A stretch of 27,805 nt of DNA, from contig JACZKW010000085.1 of the NCBI GenBank assembly GCA_014859835.1, positions 1 to 27,805 of the forward strand, written 5' to 3'. Shown in pieces: positions 13,405 to 22,808 of this stretch. This DNA comes from UBA9653 sp014859835. GTDB taxonomy: Archaea; Thermoplasmatota; Thermoplasmata; UBA10834. How positions within the stretch are numbered: position 1 is the stretch's first letter; each line of letters begins with the position of its first letter. The notes below the pieces were generated by a model. The model saw only the letters and a program-made list of their open reading frames with translations. It had not been told where the DNA came from and searched no databases. The translations under genes were made by a program, and so were the position numbers.

Positions 13405-14476
13405 GCGGCGAACGCTCGACCTCGAGCCTGTCTGCGGTCGGATATTCTTCCACGATGAAGGATTCCAGCTCGAGCTCCCCTGCGATCTCCTCCAGCACCC
13501 ATGCAGCGATCTCGAGCCTCTTCTTCTCGAGATCGACGAACATGAGTCTTCTGGGCACTTCGAACCTCTGCCTCAGCATCTCCATGGTCCCGCCAATGTC
13601 TTTCGTCTCTATGACGCCCTTGAGCAGGGTCGAATCATTCGTGAGTATCTCGTGCGGTCTCCGGACGTTTCGTGCCCTCCTCGTTATCCTGTTCCGGAGC
13701 TGGACGCCGTCCTTGAACGCGGACGAGCAGTAGTGTATAGGGACCGATACGTCCATTCTCAGCAGTTCGAGTGCGAGTTCCTCGCTTCCGGCGATTCCGG
13801 AAGATGCATCGTCCTTGAAGTCGAACCCGCGCGTCCTGAGCGCTTGCCAGTTGGTCTCGGAGACCTCCAGTTCGTTTAGGTTGACGAAATCGAGCCCGGA
13901 ATCGTCGGCAAACATTATCGCGGCTTCCAGCCCGTCCTCGTATCCAGGAAGCGACGGTATCTCGAGTCCAGTGACCATGCCTCTCTTCATGGCAAGTTTC
14001 GTCGCGGGGGCGAACATCGATCGATCCAACCGCCTCCAGATCACCGGGGTGGGATGGAACCGTATCTCATCGAGTCCGGCCCTGGCAACCTTGTCGATCC
14101 TTTTCGTGTCGGTCGTCGAGGTGTACAGATGTATCTGATGGTCGTCCCCGAAATGCTTCTTCAGCATGCGGATGGCGTCCACGGTTCTGTCGATTGACAG
14201 TAAAGGGTCTCCTCCAGTGATTCCCGTTCCAAGAGCGTCGATGAGTTCGGCCTCTCCTATAATCTCATCAAGGGACCTGACCCTCAGCTCATTCGCGAAT
14301 ATGAAGTCCTTACCTTTCTTCTTGGCTGACAGAGGGCAGTAGTAGCATCTCTTCATACACCTGCCGGTTATCAGAAGCACGAGCTTGGCACCTTTCTGGC
14401 ACATGATGCAGCCAGGCGCAAGCTTGCCAGTATATGCCGAACCTTTCTGCATGCGTCGGATCCTTGTCACGTCCAC
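13391..14476 (-). CDS. Radical SAM protein, COG2108-type, function unknown
   Basis: This 361-residue protein has the canonical cluster motif CMKRCYYCP (residues about 40-48), preceded by CIMCQKGAKLVLLITGRC, so two extra cysteines stand close upstream. After it come the SAM-binding glycine patch (GTGITGGDPLLS), a beta-alpha barrel with HLYTSTTD and IRFHPTP, and a C-terminal region with VPIHYCSSAFKDG. I recognise it as the archaeal COG2108 family, related in annotation to pyruvate formate-lyase activating enzymes but of unproven reaction. A second possible start is the Met at position 9. It is transcribed divergently from pyrF (88-base gap) and converges on nusA with a 14-base coding overlap. 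Confidence 0.85.
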   Translation of the reverse strand: MDVTRIRRMQKGSAYTGKLAPGCIMCQKGAKLVLLITGRCMKRCYYCPLSAKKKGKDFIFANELRVRSLDEIIGEAELIDALGTGITGGDPLLSIDRTVDAIRMLKKHFGDDHQIHLYTSTTDTKRIDKVARAGLDEIRFHPTPVIWRRLDRSMFAPATKLAMKRGMVTGLEIPSLPGYEDGLEAAIMFADDSGLDFVNLNELEVSETNWQALRTRGFDFKDDASSGIAGSEELALELLRMDVSVPIHYCSSAFKDGVQLRNRITRRARNVRRPHEILTNDSTLLKGVIETKDIGGTMEMLRQRFEVPRRLMFVDLEKKRLEIAAWVLEEIAGELELESFIVEEYPTADRLEVERSPLKRR

Positions 14477-14564
14477 TGATATCGGGGTTTTGGTAATTGA
14501 ATGGATGCGCTAGCCATCCGGCCGTTTGCAAAGGATTAACGGCACGGTCGACGATTCGTAGACC

Positions 14565-15206
14565 ATGGAGAAGAACACTAGGATCATTCTGGCGCTCGAT
14601 GTCACCTCCAGAGACGATGCCATGCGCGTGGTCAGAGCAGTCAAGGATCATGTCGACGGGATCAAAATAAACTGGCCATTGATCCTCGCAGCGGGTCCAG
14701 ACATAATACGTGAGATGTCTGCAGTCAAGGACGTCATATGCGACATGAAGATCGCAGACATACCGAACACTAACCGTCTGATAGTGGAACAAGCCATGAG
14801 CCGAGGGGCATCCGCCGTCATCGCCCATGGTTTCACAGGCGACGATTCCGTGAGGGCGTGCGTGGAGGCCGCGAAGGGTCAGGTGTTCGTCGTGACTGAG
14901 ATGAGCCATCCGGGCGGAAAGCAATTCACCGCGCCTTTGGCGGACAAGCTCGCATATCTCGCAAAGACCGCGGGCGCAAGAGGCATAGTCGCACCGGCTA
15001 CGAGGCCGGAGAGGATCGCCGCCCTCAGAAAGGTCATAGGTGATCTAGAGATAATCAGCCCAGGTGTGGGTGCTCAGGGCGGAAAGGCCTCGGATGCTCT
15101 AAAGGCAGGTGCTGACTACATCATCGTCGGCAGGGCGATATACGAAGCCGCGGACCCGGGGAAGGCCGCTTCGGAGTTGGCCGCAGAGACCAAGTCCTGT
15201 ATCTGA
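14565..15206 (+). CDS. pyrF: Orotidine 5'-phosphate decarboxylase
   Basis: It catalyses the last step of UMP synthesis, decarboxylating OMP. The 213-residue length fits the archaeal enzyme. The catalytic array is present: Asp12 (LALDV), Lys34 (GIKIN), and Asp60, Lys62 and Asp65 in the diagnostic DMKIADIPNT segment. The phosphate-binding end of the barrel reads SPGVGAQGG followed by YIIVGRAIYEAADP. The ATG at 14565 lies about 29 bases after a weak TATA-like sequence (GGATTAACG, near 14531-14540), consistent with a leaderless message. No other pyrimidine gene is adjacent. Confidence 0.97.
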   Translation: MEKNTRIILALDVTSRDDAMRVVRAVKDHVDGIKINWPLILAAGPDIIREMSAVKDVICDMKIADIPNTNRLIVEQAMSRGASAVIAHGFTGDDSVRACVEAAKGQVFVVTEMSHPGGKQFTAPLADKLAYLAKTAGARGIVAPATRPERIAALRKVIGDLEIISPGVGAQGGKASDALKAGADYIIVGRAIYEAADPGKAASELAAETKSCI

Positions 15207-15279
15207 TATGCCCGTGCTCGGCGAGACATGTTCCGAACCGACGACCATGCCCCTGCCAGATATTCGGCTTCTGTGGCAC

Positions 15280-15296
15280 CACGTCCGTAGGACGTG
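15280..15296. promoter_or_regulatory. Perfect palindrome next to the aglB TATA box
   Basis: CACGTCC-GTA-GGACGTG is a perfect seven-base inverted repeat with a three-base centre, ending seven bases before the aglB TATA box. This is where a repressor or activator would touch the transcription factor B site. It could also act as a hairpin at the end of the pyrF transcript, although no T tract follows directly. Confidence 0.45.
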
Positions 15297-15302
15297 ACCC
15301 CT

Positions 15303-15314
15303 AACGTATATATA
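15303..15314 (+). promoter_or_regulatory. TATA box of the aglB operon
   Basis: AACGTATATATA is the strongest TATA-box match in the window. It predicts transcription starting near 15335. That leaves a short leader carrying AGGTGG (15347-15352), which would serve a TTG start at 15361 better than the GTG at 15349. Confidence 0.65.
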
Positions 15315-15348
15315 GTGCCCCAGGCATCGCTGGAACTACTATCACTAG

Positions 15349-18300
15349 GTGGAATTATCGTTGGCCGAAACAAGGGATAGTCCTGCTAGGTCCCTGTTTC
15401 CCAAGCTATCGAAGGGGGAGCGGGGTCCGAGCGAATTTGGTAAGTGGATGAGGGCGAATTGGACCGCATTGCTCATGCTGTCCTTCATATTCCTCCTGGC
15501 GCTCTTTGTACGGTCGTATTTCGCATATGATACGTCCGTTAACAACGGGTACTTAGTGTCAGGTGGATCCGATTCGTATTACTGGGACCGAATCATCAAC
15601 TACCATGTCGAAACGGGCGATAGCCTATATTTCGACCCGATGTTGAACTATCCCTTTGGCGGTATCAACCCGAGACCTCCTGTCTATAGCATGGCCATAG
15701 CCATCCCAGCCGTGCTCTCACAGGGGCTGTTCGGATCGATCGATGACGCGACCGGGTTCATGATCGTCTGGTCCACCGCCTTCTGGGGCGCCCTGACGGT
15801 CGTGCCGGTGTACTTCCTTGGTAAGGAGACATTCGGAAGACGCGCTGGTATGGTTGCAGCGTTCTTCTTCTCCATCATGCCAGCGCATGTCCAGCGTAGC
15901 GTGCTATCCAACGCGGATCACGACACCTTGATCTTGTTCTTCGTAGTGCTGATATTCTACTTCCTGCTCAAGTCTGTCAAGACTCAGGAGCACAGGAGAT
16001 GGGTCACGAAGTGGAAGGACCGGTCAAGCATAAGGTCTGGGCTGAAGGACTACTTCGCGAACAGCCGAGCGCCGATTCTTTACGCGCTTCTCGCGGGTAT
16101 CGCCTATGGCGTGCTGATGATGACCTGGGTGGGATTCGCGTATGTGACGGTCCTCATACTGGTCTATTACATCGCGCAGTTGTTGTTCAACAAGTTCAAG
16201 AACCAGGATTCGACAAGCGTCACCATTCTGATGCTCTTCGCGTTCGGCATCGCCTACATCATTGCGCTCCCGTACTACATCAACTACTACGATTCCTTCA
16301 TGGAGATCCGTTTCCTCGTGCCAGTCTACCTGACGGTCGGTGCCATGATCTTCGGAGGGATGTTCGTTATCACCAGGGACTATCCATGGACTCTGAGCCT
16401 GCCCGCGATTGGCGGAGTGCTCTCGGTCGGTGCCCTGAGTGTGCTGATGCTCTACCCTGAGCTGGGTGAGGCGGTCATCACCGGTGCGGGTTATTTCCAG
16501 GTCAGCAAGCTGTATTCGACCATCGCTGAAGCGCGTGCACCCATATTCTCCGAGCTCGCGTTGTCGTTCGGCGTCGTGACATTCTTCATGTCGCTGATCG
16601 GGCTCGTCTGGGCAGTCATCAAGATCCCGAAGCGCGCAACGACCGAATACATGTTCATCGTCGTCTGGCTCGCAGTCTCAATCTTCATGGCGATCTCCGC
16701 TGGCAGGTTCATGTTCAACGCCGCGCCCGCCTTCGCATTGTCTGCTGGTTGGGTGCTGGTATTGATCATCGATGCACTCGATTTCGAGAGTGTGCGTAAG
16801 ACCATGATGGGTGCTGGCGGCTCCTTCCTGACTGTGTTCAGGAAGAGTGTCAAGATTAGGCACATCGTGGGTGTGCTCTTCCTTGCGTTCCTAGTCGTTC
16901 TGCCTAATGTCTGGTACTCCGTGGACGCTGGAATGCCTTCGGAAGTCAAGCGGATGTACGACAAGCAGGTCTACTCGACACTGCCGAGCTTCATGCAGCA
17001 AGACAATTATGACGCGATAAACGGGACTTACTGGTACTTCGGTGCCTTCGGATACTCTTTGCCGCTTCCAACGTACTACTTCCCTGCTGCCTGGGACTGG
17101 TTTTCTGAACAGGACACTGACGTGGTTCCAGCTTCGAGCAAACCCGCATATGCTGCGTGGTGGGACTACGGTTTCGAAGCCATCGATGTAGGTGAGCACC
17201 CTGCAGTGGCAGATAACTTCCAGAACGGCTATCAGATGACTGGTAATATCATCCTCGCGCAGAGCGAGGATGAGGCCATCGCCCTGTTCGCATACCGGTT
17301 GATCGAAGCGGGCTTCTCCAAGGGCGGAGATATGGAAGCCGGCATAATGACGCTTCTCGAGAGCTACGGCATCTCGTCAGAGAGGGTGTCTGAAATACGG
17401 TTTGGTCCCGGACAGCCGCTCATAGACGAGGTGCTTGCGGATCCAGATATGTACGGTCCTATGTCCTCTGATTTGGATGTCCAAAACGCCCGTATCACCG
17501 TTGGGCGTGTCGAACTCTCGAAGATCGGAACAGACCTCCTGGTGGCTCTATATGATGATTTGTGCACCTTCACTGGCTGGGAGATCAGGTACTTCAATGT
17601 GGACTCCAGGATGTTCCCTCTGTCAGGGTCGAGCACCGGCATATTCTATGCTCCTGCCAAACTCGCTGACCGGAGGTTCGCGGAAGGGTCCTCGATACCA
17701 TACGACTTCTTCCGCATCGTCGCCGTGGACTCCAGCGGGGTACAGCACGAGCTCGAGGATCTCACGTACAATATGAACATCGTGAGTTACGAGGTAGTCT
17801 ACGCGGAGATGTTCTACAACAGCATGTTCTATGCAGCCATGTGTGGCTTCAGCGGCTCCGACATCGGCCTCGAGGACACAGGTCTGCCCGGTTACTCGGG
17901 AGATATCCAGAGCGAGACGCCGATGCCTGGATGGAACATGACTCACTTCCGGATGGTCTACAGGACTGCCTATTACAATCCGTACCCGACAGCCGAGATA
18001 CCTTATCACTCCGACGCGACCATCGCGATAAGCTACGATGAGGCGCTCGAGATAAGTGAGAAGATCGCGAACGGCGAGATGGATGGGTACGTATACGCTC
18101 CTGCTTCGGCCTACCAGAGCGGCACGGTGTTCTTGGAGTACTACCACGGTGCATATGTCAACGGAACTGTCACTACCGAGGAAGAATATCCGGTCGAGGG
18201 GATGGTGGTGACGATACTGGACGAGTACGGCATACCGCACCATGTGACCACGACCAACTCGGAGGGCGAGTATTCTCTGCTCGCTCCGTTCGGAAACGTC

Positions 18301-21300
18301 ACGGTCGTGATCTCGCAGGGTTCGTACTTGACGACCTCGCTGATAGGCACAAACGAGATCGATTACGTTCAGTTCAATGTCACGGACGACCAGGCGATGC
18401 GAGTGAAGCAGGACCTGGACGGTGACGGGATACTAGACTACATAATCACCAAAGATTTCGTGATGACCAGCACACCAGTGTCCGGCGATATCTTCTGGGA
18501 TGTCGACAAGGATGGCAACTACACCGTGGGCACGGACGAGATCATCCCCGATGTGACGGTGGTCGCAGTCGATACCGTCTCCGGCAGGGTTTACACATTC
18601 GACGCCTCCGAAGGCACATATGAGGGCACGCTTCCACCTGGCCAATACGATTTCACCGCGATCGTGTTCGGCAAGAACCTCACGAACGCTGCGATGGCAA
18701 ATGTCACAACTGGCTCTGACTTCACATTAAACCTGCCGATCGTGCCAGGCGGAGTCGCAGGCTACGCCAGCTATGTCGATGGTGAACCCGCCGCAGGCGT
18801 GGGACTTGTGCTTTCCGACATCGCATCCGACATGCAGTTCGTCACGGTCACGGACCTGAATGGCGAATACCTGTTCGACCGGATCCTTGAAGCCAAGTTC
18901 AGGCTTCAGACGACAGAGCCTGGACTGATAGTGTTCGATGAGAAGTTCTCCGTCACGACCTACACTGAGGCGCGGAACATCACCGTCTACGACAAGGTCT
19001 CGATATCGTACAGGGCAACCGTCGACGGTGCTGCCGCAGCCTATGCTTCGTACCAGGTCTCGGATGACTATGATGCGTCCGAGTACCTTACTGGAAGCGC
19101 GGACAAATACGGAAGGATCAAACTCGACCTTCCGGTGGGACACTTTAGTCTATATGTCACATACAACTCAGGTGAAGTGACTTACGCAGGATCAATCGCG
19201 ATGGATGCGAGCGTATCGTCTACGGGCACGCTCGCACTCGCACAATCCTACAGAATCGTTGGCGGACTCCTGTCCCCTAGCGGATCCGTGGTGAAGAATT
19301 GCTATGTCACATTCACATCGGAGAACGGCGCAAGGACCCCTGTCCAGAGCGACAAATATGGTGGCCTGGAGATATGGCTTCCGGCCGGCACTTACGCTAC
19401 AACTGCGTACTCTCTGTCACAGGGCGGGATCTACTCATCCTCCATCACGGTCAGTTCGGACATCGTGGGAACCAGCTTCGAGATGTCCAGCGCGATCTCG
19501 ATATCCGGAACCCTGTACAAGGACTCCAATAGCGATGGAGCGATATCCTCGTCTGAGGTCGGTACGGGCGGACTCCCGATCTCCACCGACTCCTTCGGAA
19601 GGACGCACTACTGGAGAGCGTATCTCGATGGAACATTCTCTATCATGATACAGAAGGGTATAAGCACGGTACTCACGAGTGGAGATGATGGATACTCTTC
19701 CTGGTCCAGCAGCATACTCTTCGGCAGCGATGTCTCAGACACCTCGCTAATAATGGTTCCGGACAAAGTCGTCGTAACCGGCAAGGTGACTATGGGCTCC
19801 ATAGGTATCAGAGATGTCCATATCCTGTTCGACCCAACGATCACGAGTCTGTCTCCAGTCACTGCGGTGTCCGGAACGAACGGATACTTCTCCGTGGCAA
19901 TCGCTCCATCGGAGTACACGGTCATGATCGACCAGGAATCATCCATCGTCGAGGGTCAGTGGTATCAGTACGAATCTGATATCGAGATCTCGCCGAGCTC
20001 TTTACCCATGACCCTGAATCTCCCGGTGGTCACGCGTGTCGAAGTTTCCGGAGACATACTCGGAGCATCGTCTGATTTGATGGTGCGCTTCGCAGGACCT
20101 GAAACCAAGGAACAGACGCTCGACCTATTCAGCTATTCTATGCTTCTGATCCCTGGCATTTATGACGTGTACGCAAGTGGCGTCACGGGCAGCGCTAGCT
20201 ACGCCAAGATGCTCTCTTTCGAAGTGTCCATCGACTCTCGTGTATGTGATATCCACCTTGAGCTTGCCCACAAGCTGTCAGGGACCATAACTCTTGAGAG
20301 CTCCACTGTGACCAAGCCAATCTCTATCACAGCCACCTCGCTGTTCGGCGTCCAGATATCCGACGAATCCTCAAGTTCTGGAGTCTACAGCCTGACTCTG
20401 CCTCAAGGGACCTATGTCGTCTCGTATCTTTTGGAGAGCACTCTGGCGGATGCATCCGGCACGAGGTACATCGAATACTATGACGAGTCGATCGTCGAGA
20501 TGAGCTCATCTGACGTCGTCGAGAGTCCAAAGCTTGACATGCGGTTCGACAACACGACCTTGAGCGGACAGGTCGTTAATGAATACGGCACGCCTGTGAC
20601 GGCGTTCGTTCAGCTGACTCCTAACGGAGACTACGGCATCGCGACATCGTTCGCAACATCGTCCTCAGGTTCGTTCTCGGCCAAGGTTCAACCGGGAGAC
20701 TACACGATGTATGTCACGAGGTCGACTGACAAGCGTGTATCTATCAGCTATCTTCACATAGCTAGGAACACGCCAGTCGAACAGACGGTTACGCTCTCGG
20801 TCGGAGTATACCTGAAGGGTACGCTGACGGTCGCAGGTTCGGCATCGCAGGAGACGGTCATGATCTCCAACGGGGAGACGCTGATAAACCTCGCACCAGC
20901 TTCGGACGGATACTTCAGCACGCTCGTGCCGAACGATAACTACACGGTCAGCTCATCCGCAACCAGGGTGGAAGGCGGCATGACCATCAGTTACGGTCTC
21001 TCGAAAGACGTGGTCATGAACAAGAGCGATGTCTATGTCAACCTAGCTCTGGTCCGGGACACGGAACGTTCGGTCGTCGGCAGCTGGAATTCCACTGTGC
21101 TCAAGACGGTCGCGCTCGGAGGGGAGGTCAGCTATGTGATTGCCCTCGAAAACACGGGGAACGTCGCAGATACCTACATACTCTCATACTCGGGCAGCGA
21201 CTTCGAAGTGACCTTCGAGCCGGCTCAGGTGTACGCTGATTACGGCACTTACGGCGATATGGTATACGTCACCGCGAAGATAACTATCGGCGACTCGCTC

Positions 21301-21930
21301 GAAGCGGGGAACAATACACTCACTGTGACCGCGAAGTCGGGTTCCCAGAGCAGCATCCGGTCTGATATCAACATGATCGTGAACGTTCTGCCGTCCCACT
21401 CAGTGACGATCGAAAGCGCGAATACTGGCGAACCCGTCGACGGGAACAGCACCACCACTACTTTCGTCGTGACCAATACCGGTAATGTCGCTGATGAGTT
21501 CACACTCGGAATCACCAACTCGGAGCCGCTCGTGGGATCCGGCTGGATAGCGGAGATCGTGGATGTCGAAACAGGTGATGAAGTGACATCCGTCGAGCTG
21601 GAGGCATTTGAAGAGGCGGAGTTCAAGGTAATATTCACGAGCATTCGCGTGACCCCTGACCCGAAAGTCGGAGCGGTCGTTCTGGCGGTCTCTACAGTCA
21701 ACGACGGAATCGAGGCGCAAGGCACGGTAGCAGTCAATCTGCCGGACCTCGTAGTGGGTGCTGGCGATCTCGAGGTCGAACGGGACGACGTTTCGTATGT
21801 GTATGATGCGAGCCGCCTGTACCTGGATGTGTTGCTGGCAGCTATGCTCGCAGCTCTCGTGGCGATGTTCTTCATAATGAGACGCCGCAAAGGTCTCGGC
21901 AGATCATCTGAAAAGGGGGGTAAGAAATGA
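15349..21930 (+). CDS. aglB: AglB/STT3-type oligosaccharyltransferase fused to a long beta-sandwich repeat region
   Basis: The N-terminal 600 residues form the multi-spanning catalytic part of the enzyme that moves lipid-linked glycans to Asn in surface proteins. Motifs visible: GGSDSYYWDR (Asp75, first metal motif), NADHD (Asp190-Asp192), and WWDYG at 604-608, the acceptor-sequon pocket. A post-catalytic block includes IRYFNVDSRMFP. From about 930 to 1900 run about eleven repeats of 80-100 residues resembling CarboxypepD-reg/Cna-B folds, with calcium-loop-like stretches (DLDGDG, DVDKDGNY, DSNSDG). Two NEW3/CARDB-like domains containing NTGNVAD follow, then a final membrane helix (about 2155-2177) and a basic tail. 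At 2193 residues it is over twice the usual AglB length. The GTG start is uncertain; TTG at 15361 has the better ribosome site (AGGTGG). The stop overlaps the next gene by four bases. Confidence 0.93.
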   Translation: MELSLAETRDSPARSLFPKLSKGERGPSEFGKWMRANWTALLMLSFIFLLALFVRSYFAYDTSVNNGYLVSGGSDSYYWDRIINYHVETGDSLYFDPMLNYPFGGINPRPPVYSMAIAIPAVLSQGLFGSIDDATGFMIVWSTAFWGALTVVPVYFLGKETFGRRAGMVAAFFFSIMPAHVQRSVLSNADHDTLILFFVVLIFYFLLKSVKTQEHRRWVTKWKDRSSIRSGLKDYFANSRAPILYALLAGIAYGVLMMTWVGFAYVTVLILVYYIAQLLFNKFKNQDSTSVTILMLFAFGIAYIIALPYYINYYDSFMEIRFLVPVYLTVGAMIFGGMFVITRDYPWTLSLPAIGGVLSVGALSVLMLYPELGEAVITGAGYFQVSKLYSTIAEARAPIFSELALSFGVVTFFMSLIGLVWAVIKIPKRATTEYMFIVVWLAVSIFMAISAGRFMFNAAPAFALSAGWVLVLIIDALDFESVRKTMMGAGGSFLTVFRKSVKIRHIVGVLFLAFLVVLPNVWYSVDAGMPSEVKRMYDKQVYSTLPSFMQQDNYDAINGTYWYFGAFGYSLPLPTYYFPAAWDWFSEQDTDVVPASSKPAYAAWWDYGFEAIDVGEHPAVADNFQNGYQMTGNIILAQSEDEAIALFAYRLIEAGFSKGGDMEAGIMTLLESYGISSERVSEIRFGPGQPLIDEVLADPDMYGPMSSDLDVQNARITVGRVELSKIGTDLLVALYDDLCTFTGWEIRYFNVDSRMFPLSGSSTGIFYAPAKLADRRFAEGSSIPYDFFRIVAVDSSGVQHELEDLTYNMNIVSYEVVYAEMFYNSMFYAAMCGFSGSDIGLEDTGLPGYSGDIQSETPMPGWNMTHFRMVYRTAYYNPYPTAEIPYHSDATIAISYDEALEISEKIANGEMDGYVYAPASAYQSGTVFLEYYHGAYVNGTVTTEEEYPVEGMVVTILDEYGIPHHVTTTNSEGEYSLLAPFGNVTVVISQGSYLTTSLIGTNEIDYVQFNVTDDQAMRVKQDLDGDGILDYIITKDFVMTSTPVSGDIFWDVDKDGNYTVGTDEIIPDVTVVAVDTVSGRVYTFDASEGTYEGTLPPGQYDFTAIVFGKNLTNAAMANVTTGSDFTLNLPIVPGGVAGYASYVDGEPAAGVGLVLSDIASDMQFVTVTDLNGEYLFDRILEAKFRLQTTEPGLIVFDEKFSVTTYTEARNITVYDKVSISYRATVDGAAAAYASYQVSDDYDASEYLTGSADKYGRIKLDLPVGHFSLYVTYNSGEVTYAGSIAMDASVSSTGTLALAQSYRIVGGLLSPSGSVVKNCYVTFTSENGARTPVQSDKYGGLEIWLPAGTYATTAYSLSQGGIYSSSITVSSDIVGTSFEMSSAISISGTLYKDSNSDGAISSSEVGTGGLPISTDSFGRTHYWRAYLDGTFSIMIQKGISTVLTSGDDGYSSWSSSILFGSDVSDTSLIMVPDKVVVTGKVTMGSIGIRDVHILFDPTITSLSPVTAVSGTNGYFSVAIAPSEYTVMIDQESSIVEGQWYQYESDIEISPSSLPMTLNLPVVTRVEVSGDILGASSDLMVRFAGPETKEQTLDLFSYSMLLIPGIYDVYASGVTGSASYAKMLSFEVSIDSRVCDIHLELAHKLSGTITLESSTVTKPISITATSLFGVQISDESSSSGVYSLTLPQGTYVVSYLLESTLADASGTRYIEYYDESIVEMSSSDVVESPKLDMRFDNTTLSGQVVNEYGTPVTAFVQLTPNGDYGIATSFATSSSGSFSAKVQPGDYTMYVTRSTDKRVSISYLHIARNTPVEQTVTLSVGVYLKGTLTVAGSASQETVMISNGETLINLAPASDGYFSTLVPNDNYTVSSSATRVEGGMTISYGLSKDVVMNKSDVYVNLALVRDTERSVVGSWNSTVLKTVALGGEVSYVIALENTGNVADTYILSYSGSDFEVTFEPAQVYADYGTYGDMVYVTAKITIGDSLEAGNNTLTVTAKSGSQSSIRSDINMIVNVLPSHSVTIESANTGEPVDGNSTTTTFVVTNTGNVADEFTLGITNSEPLVGSGWIAEIVDVETGDEVTSVELEAFEEAEFKVIFTSIRVTPDPKVGAVVLAVSTVNDGIEAQGTVAVNLPDLVVGAGDLEVERDDVSYVYDASRLYLDVLLAAMLAALVAMFFIMRRRKGLGRSSEKGGKK

Positions 21931-22727
21931 AGGCCTTCGCAGTCCGAGCGATGACATTGGCAGTGATGACCCTCATGGTTCTGGCACTATGCGTGGTCGC
22001 GTTTGATCGCGCATCGACCAATGTGACCGCATACTCTCCGATCACGGTCTCCGTCGAAGTCGCCGCCGCGGCGGAGAAGTCTGCAATCACCCCAGGCACG
22101 ATCACCATCGTGGGCGGACCCGCAGCCGATGGGTCGGGTAATTACTCGTACAAGGCGGAGATCATTGCTGATAACAAGACTGGCTCATCGGTCTCGCCGA
22201 GCACGGGCACATCCTCGTCCGGCAAGTTCGGACTGAACATCACCATGCCCGGGTACGGTCCTCAGACAATCACGCTGAAGGTCAACGTGACCTCGAAGAA
22301 CTCGGCCACGGGCGACAGCATCAGCAAGATACATGAAGTGGAGATCAAGGTCGTCGACCCTATCATCCTGAGCGTCACCGTCCACAACACTGGTGTGGTC
22401 GATGCTAAGAATGTCACGGCGAGATTCTACGCCGATGGGATACTCCTGAACACGCAGATATTCAATGCATCTGCCGGTTCGTCCAAGGTGCTCAGACAGA
22501 ACTGGACCTGGGTCAATGTCGCGAATGGCAAACATGTCGTATCCGTTGTGATCGACGACCCGAACGGGATCGTGGAGTTCAGCGACGGGAACAATGTCTA
22601 TTCGATGACAGTCTACATCGGAGAGCAGGGCAACCCAATCGGCGGCGTGCTGACGGTCGGCGTGATCATCATGTCTGTGCTCTTGGGATTGACCATGATG
22701 ACCAAACCGGTCCGCAAGAAGAAGTGA
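21927..22727 (+). CDS. CARDB-like membrane-anchored surface protein
   Basis: This 266-residue protein has an N-terminal signal or anchor helix (residues about 8-27), an extracellular region and a C-terminal helix (about 240-258) followed by KPVRKKK, giving an envelope protein anchored at one or both ends. The central domain, with ILSVTVHNTGVVDAKNVTARFYADG and VVSVVIDDPNGIVEFSDGNN, matches the CARDB adhesion-type beta-sandwich. Many N-glycosylation sequons are visible (NVT, NYS, NKT, NIT, NAS, NWT), so it may be a substrate of the upstream AglB. The ATG overlaps the aglB stop (ATGA), which implies translational coupling. The specific role is unknown; an accessory subunit of the transferase is an alternative. 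Confidence 0.85.
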   Translation: MKAFAVRAMTLAVMTLMVLALCVVAFDRASTNVTAYSPITVSVEVAAAAEKSAITPGTITIVGGPAADGSGNYSYKAEIIADNKTGSSVSPSTGTSSSGKFGLNITMPGYGPQTITLKVNVTSKNSATGDSISKIHEVEIKVVDPIILSVTVHNTGVVDAKNVTARFYADGILLNTQIFNASAGSSKVLRQNWTWVNVANGKHVVSVVIDDPNGIVEFSDGNNVYSMTVYIGEQGNPIGGVLTVGVIIMSVLLGLTMMTKPVRKKK

Positions 22728-22771
22728 TTTAGGGCAAGATGCGACCTGGCAAGGTTCCCTATCTGGGATAG

Positions 22772-22781
22772 ATATTATATC
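22772..22781 (+). promoter_or_regulatory. TATA box of the thioredoxin gene
   Basis: ATATTATATC is centred about 33 bases upstream of the GTG at 22809, suggesting a leaderless or near-leaderless message; there is no convincing ribosome site before that GTG. A five-base inverted repeat (CTATC-TGG-GATAG) immediately precedes it. Confidence 0.5.
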
Positions 22782-22808
22782 GCAGAAGCTCTTTGGCCAG
22801 TCAAGAGT

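Noticed and set aside
18150..21060. Possible DNA-level tandem repeat within aglB
   Set aside because: The repeats are visible only at the protein fold level; the units differ too much in sequence to be a recent DNA duplication.
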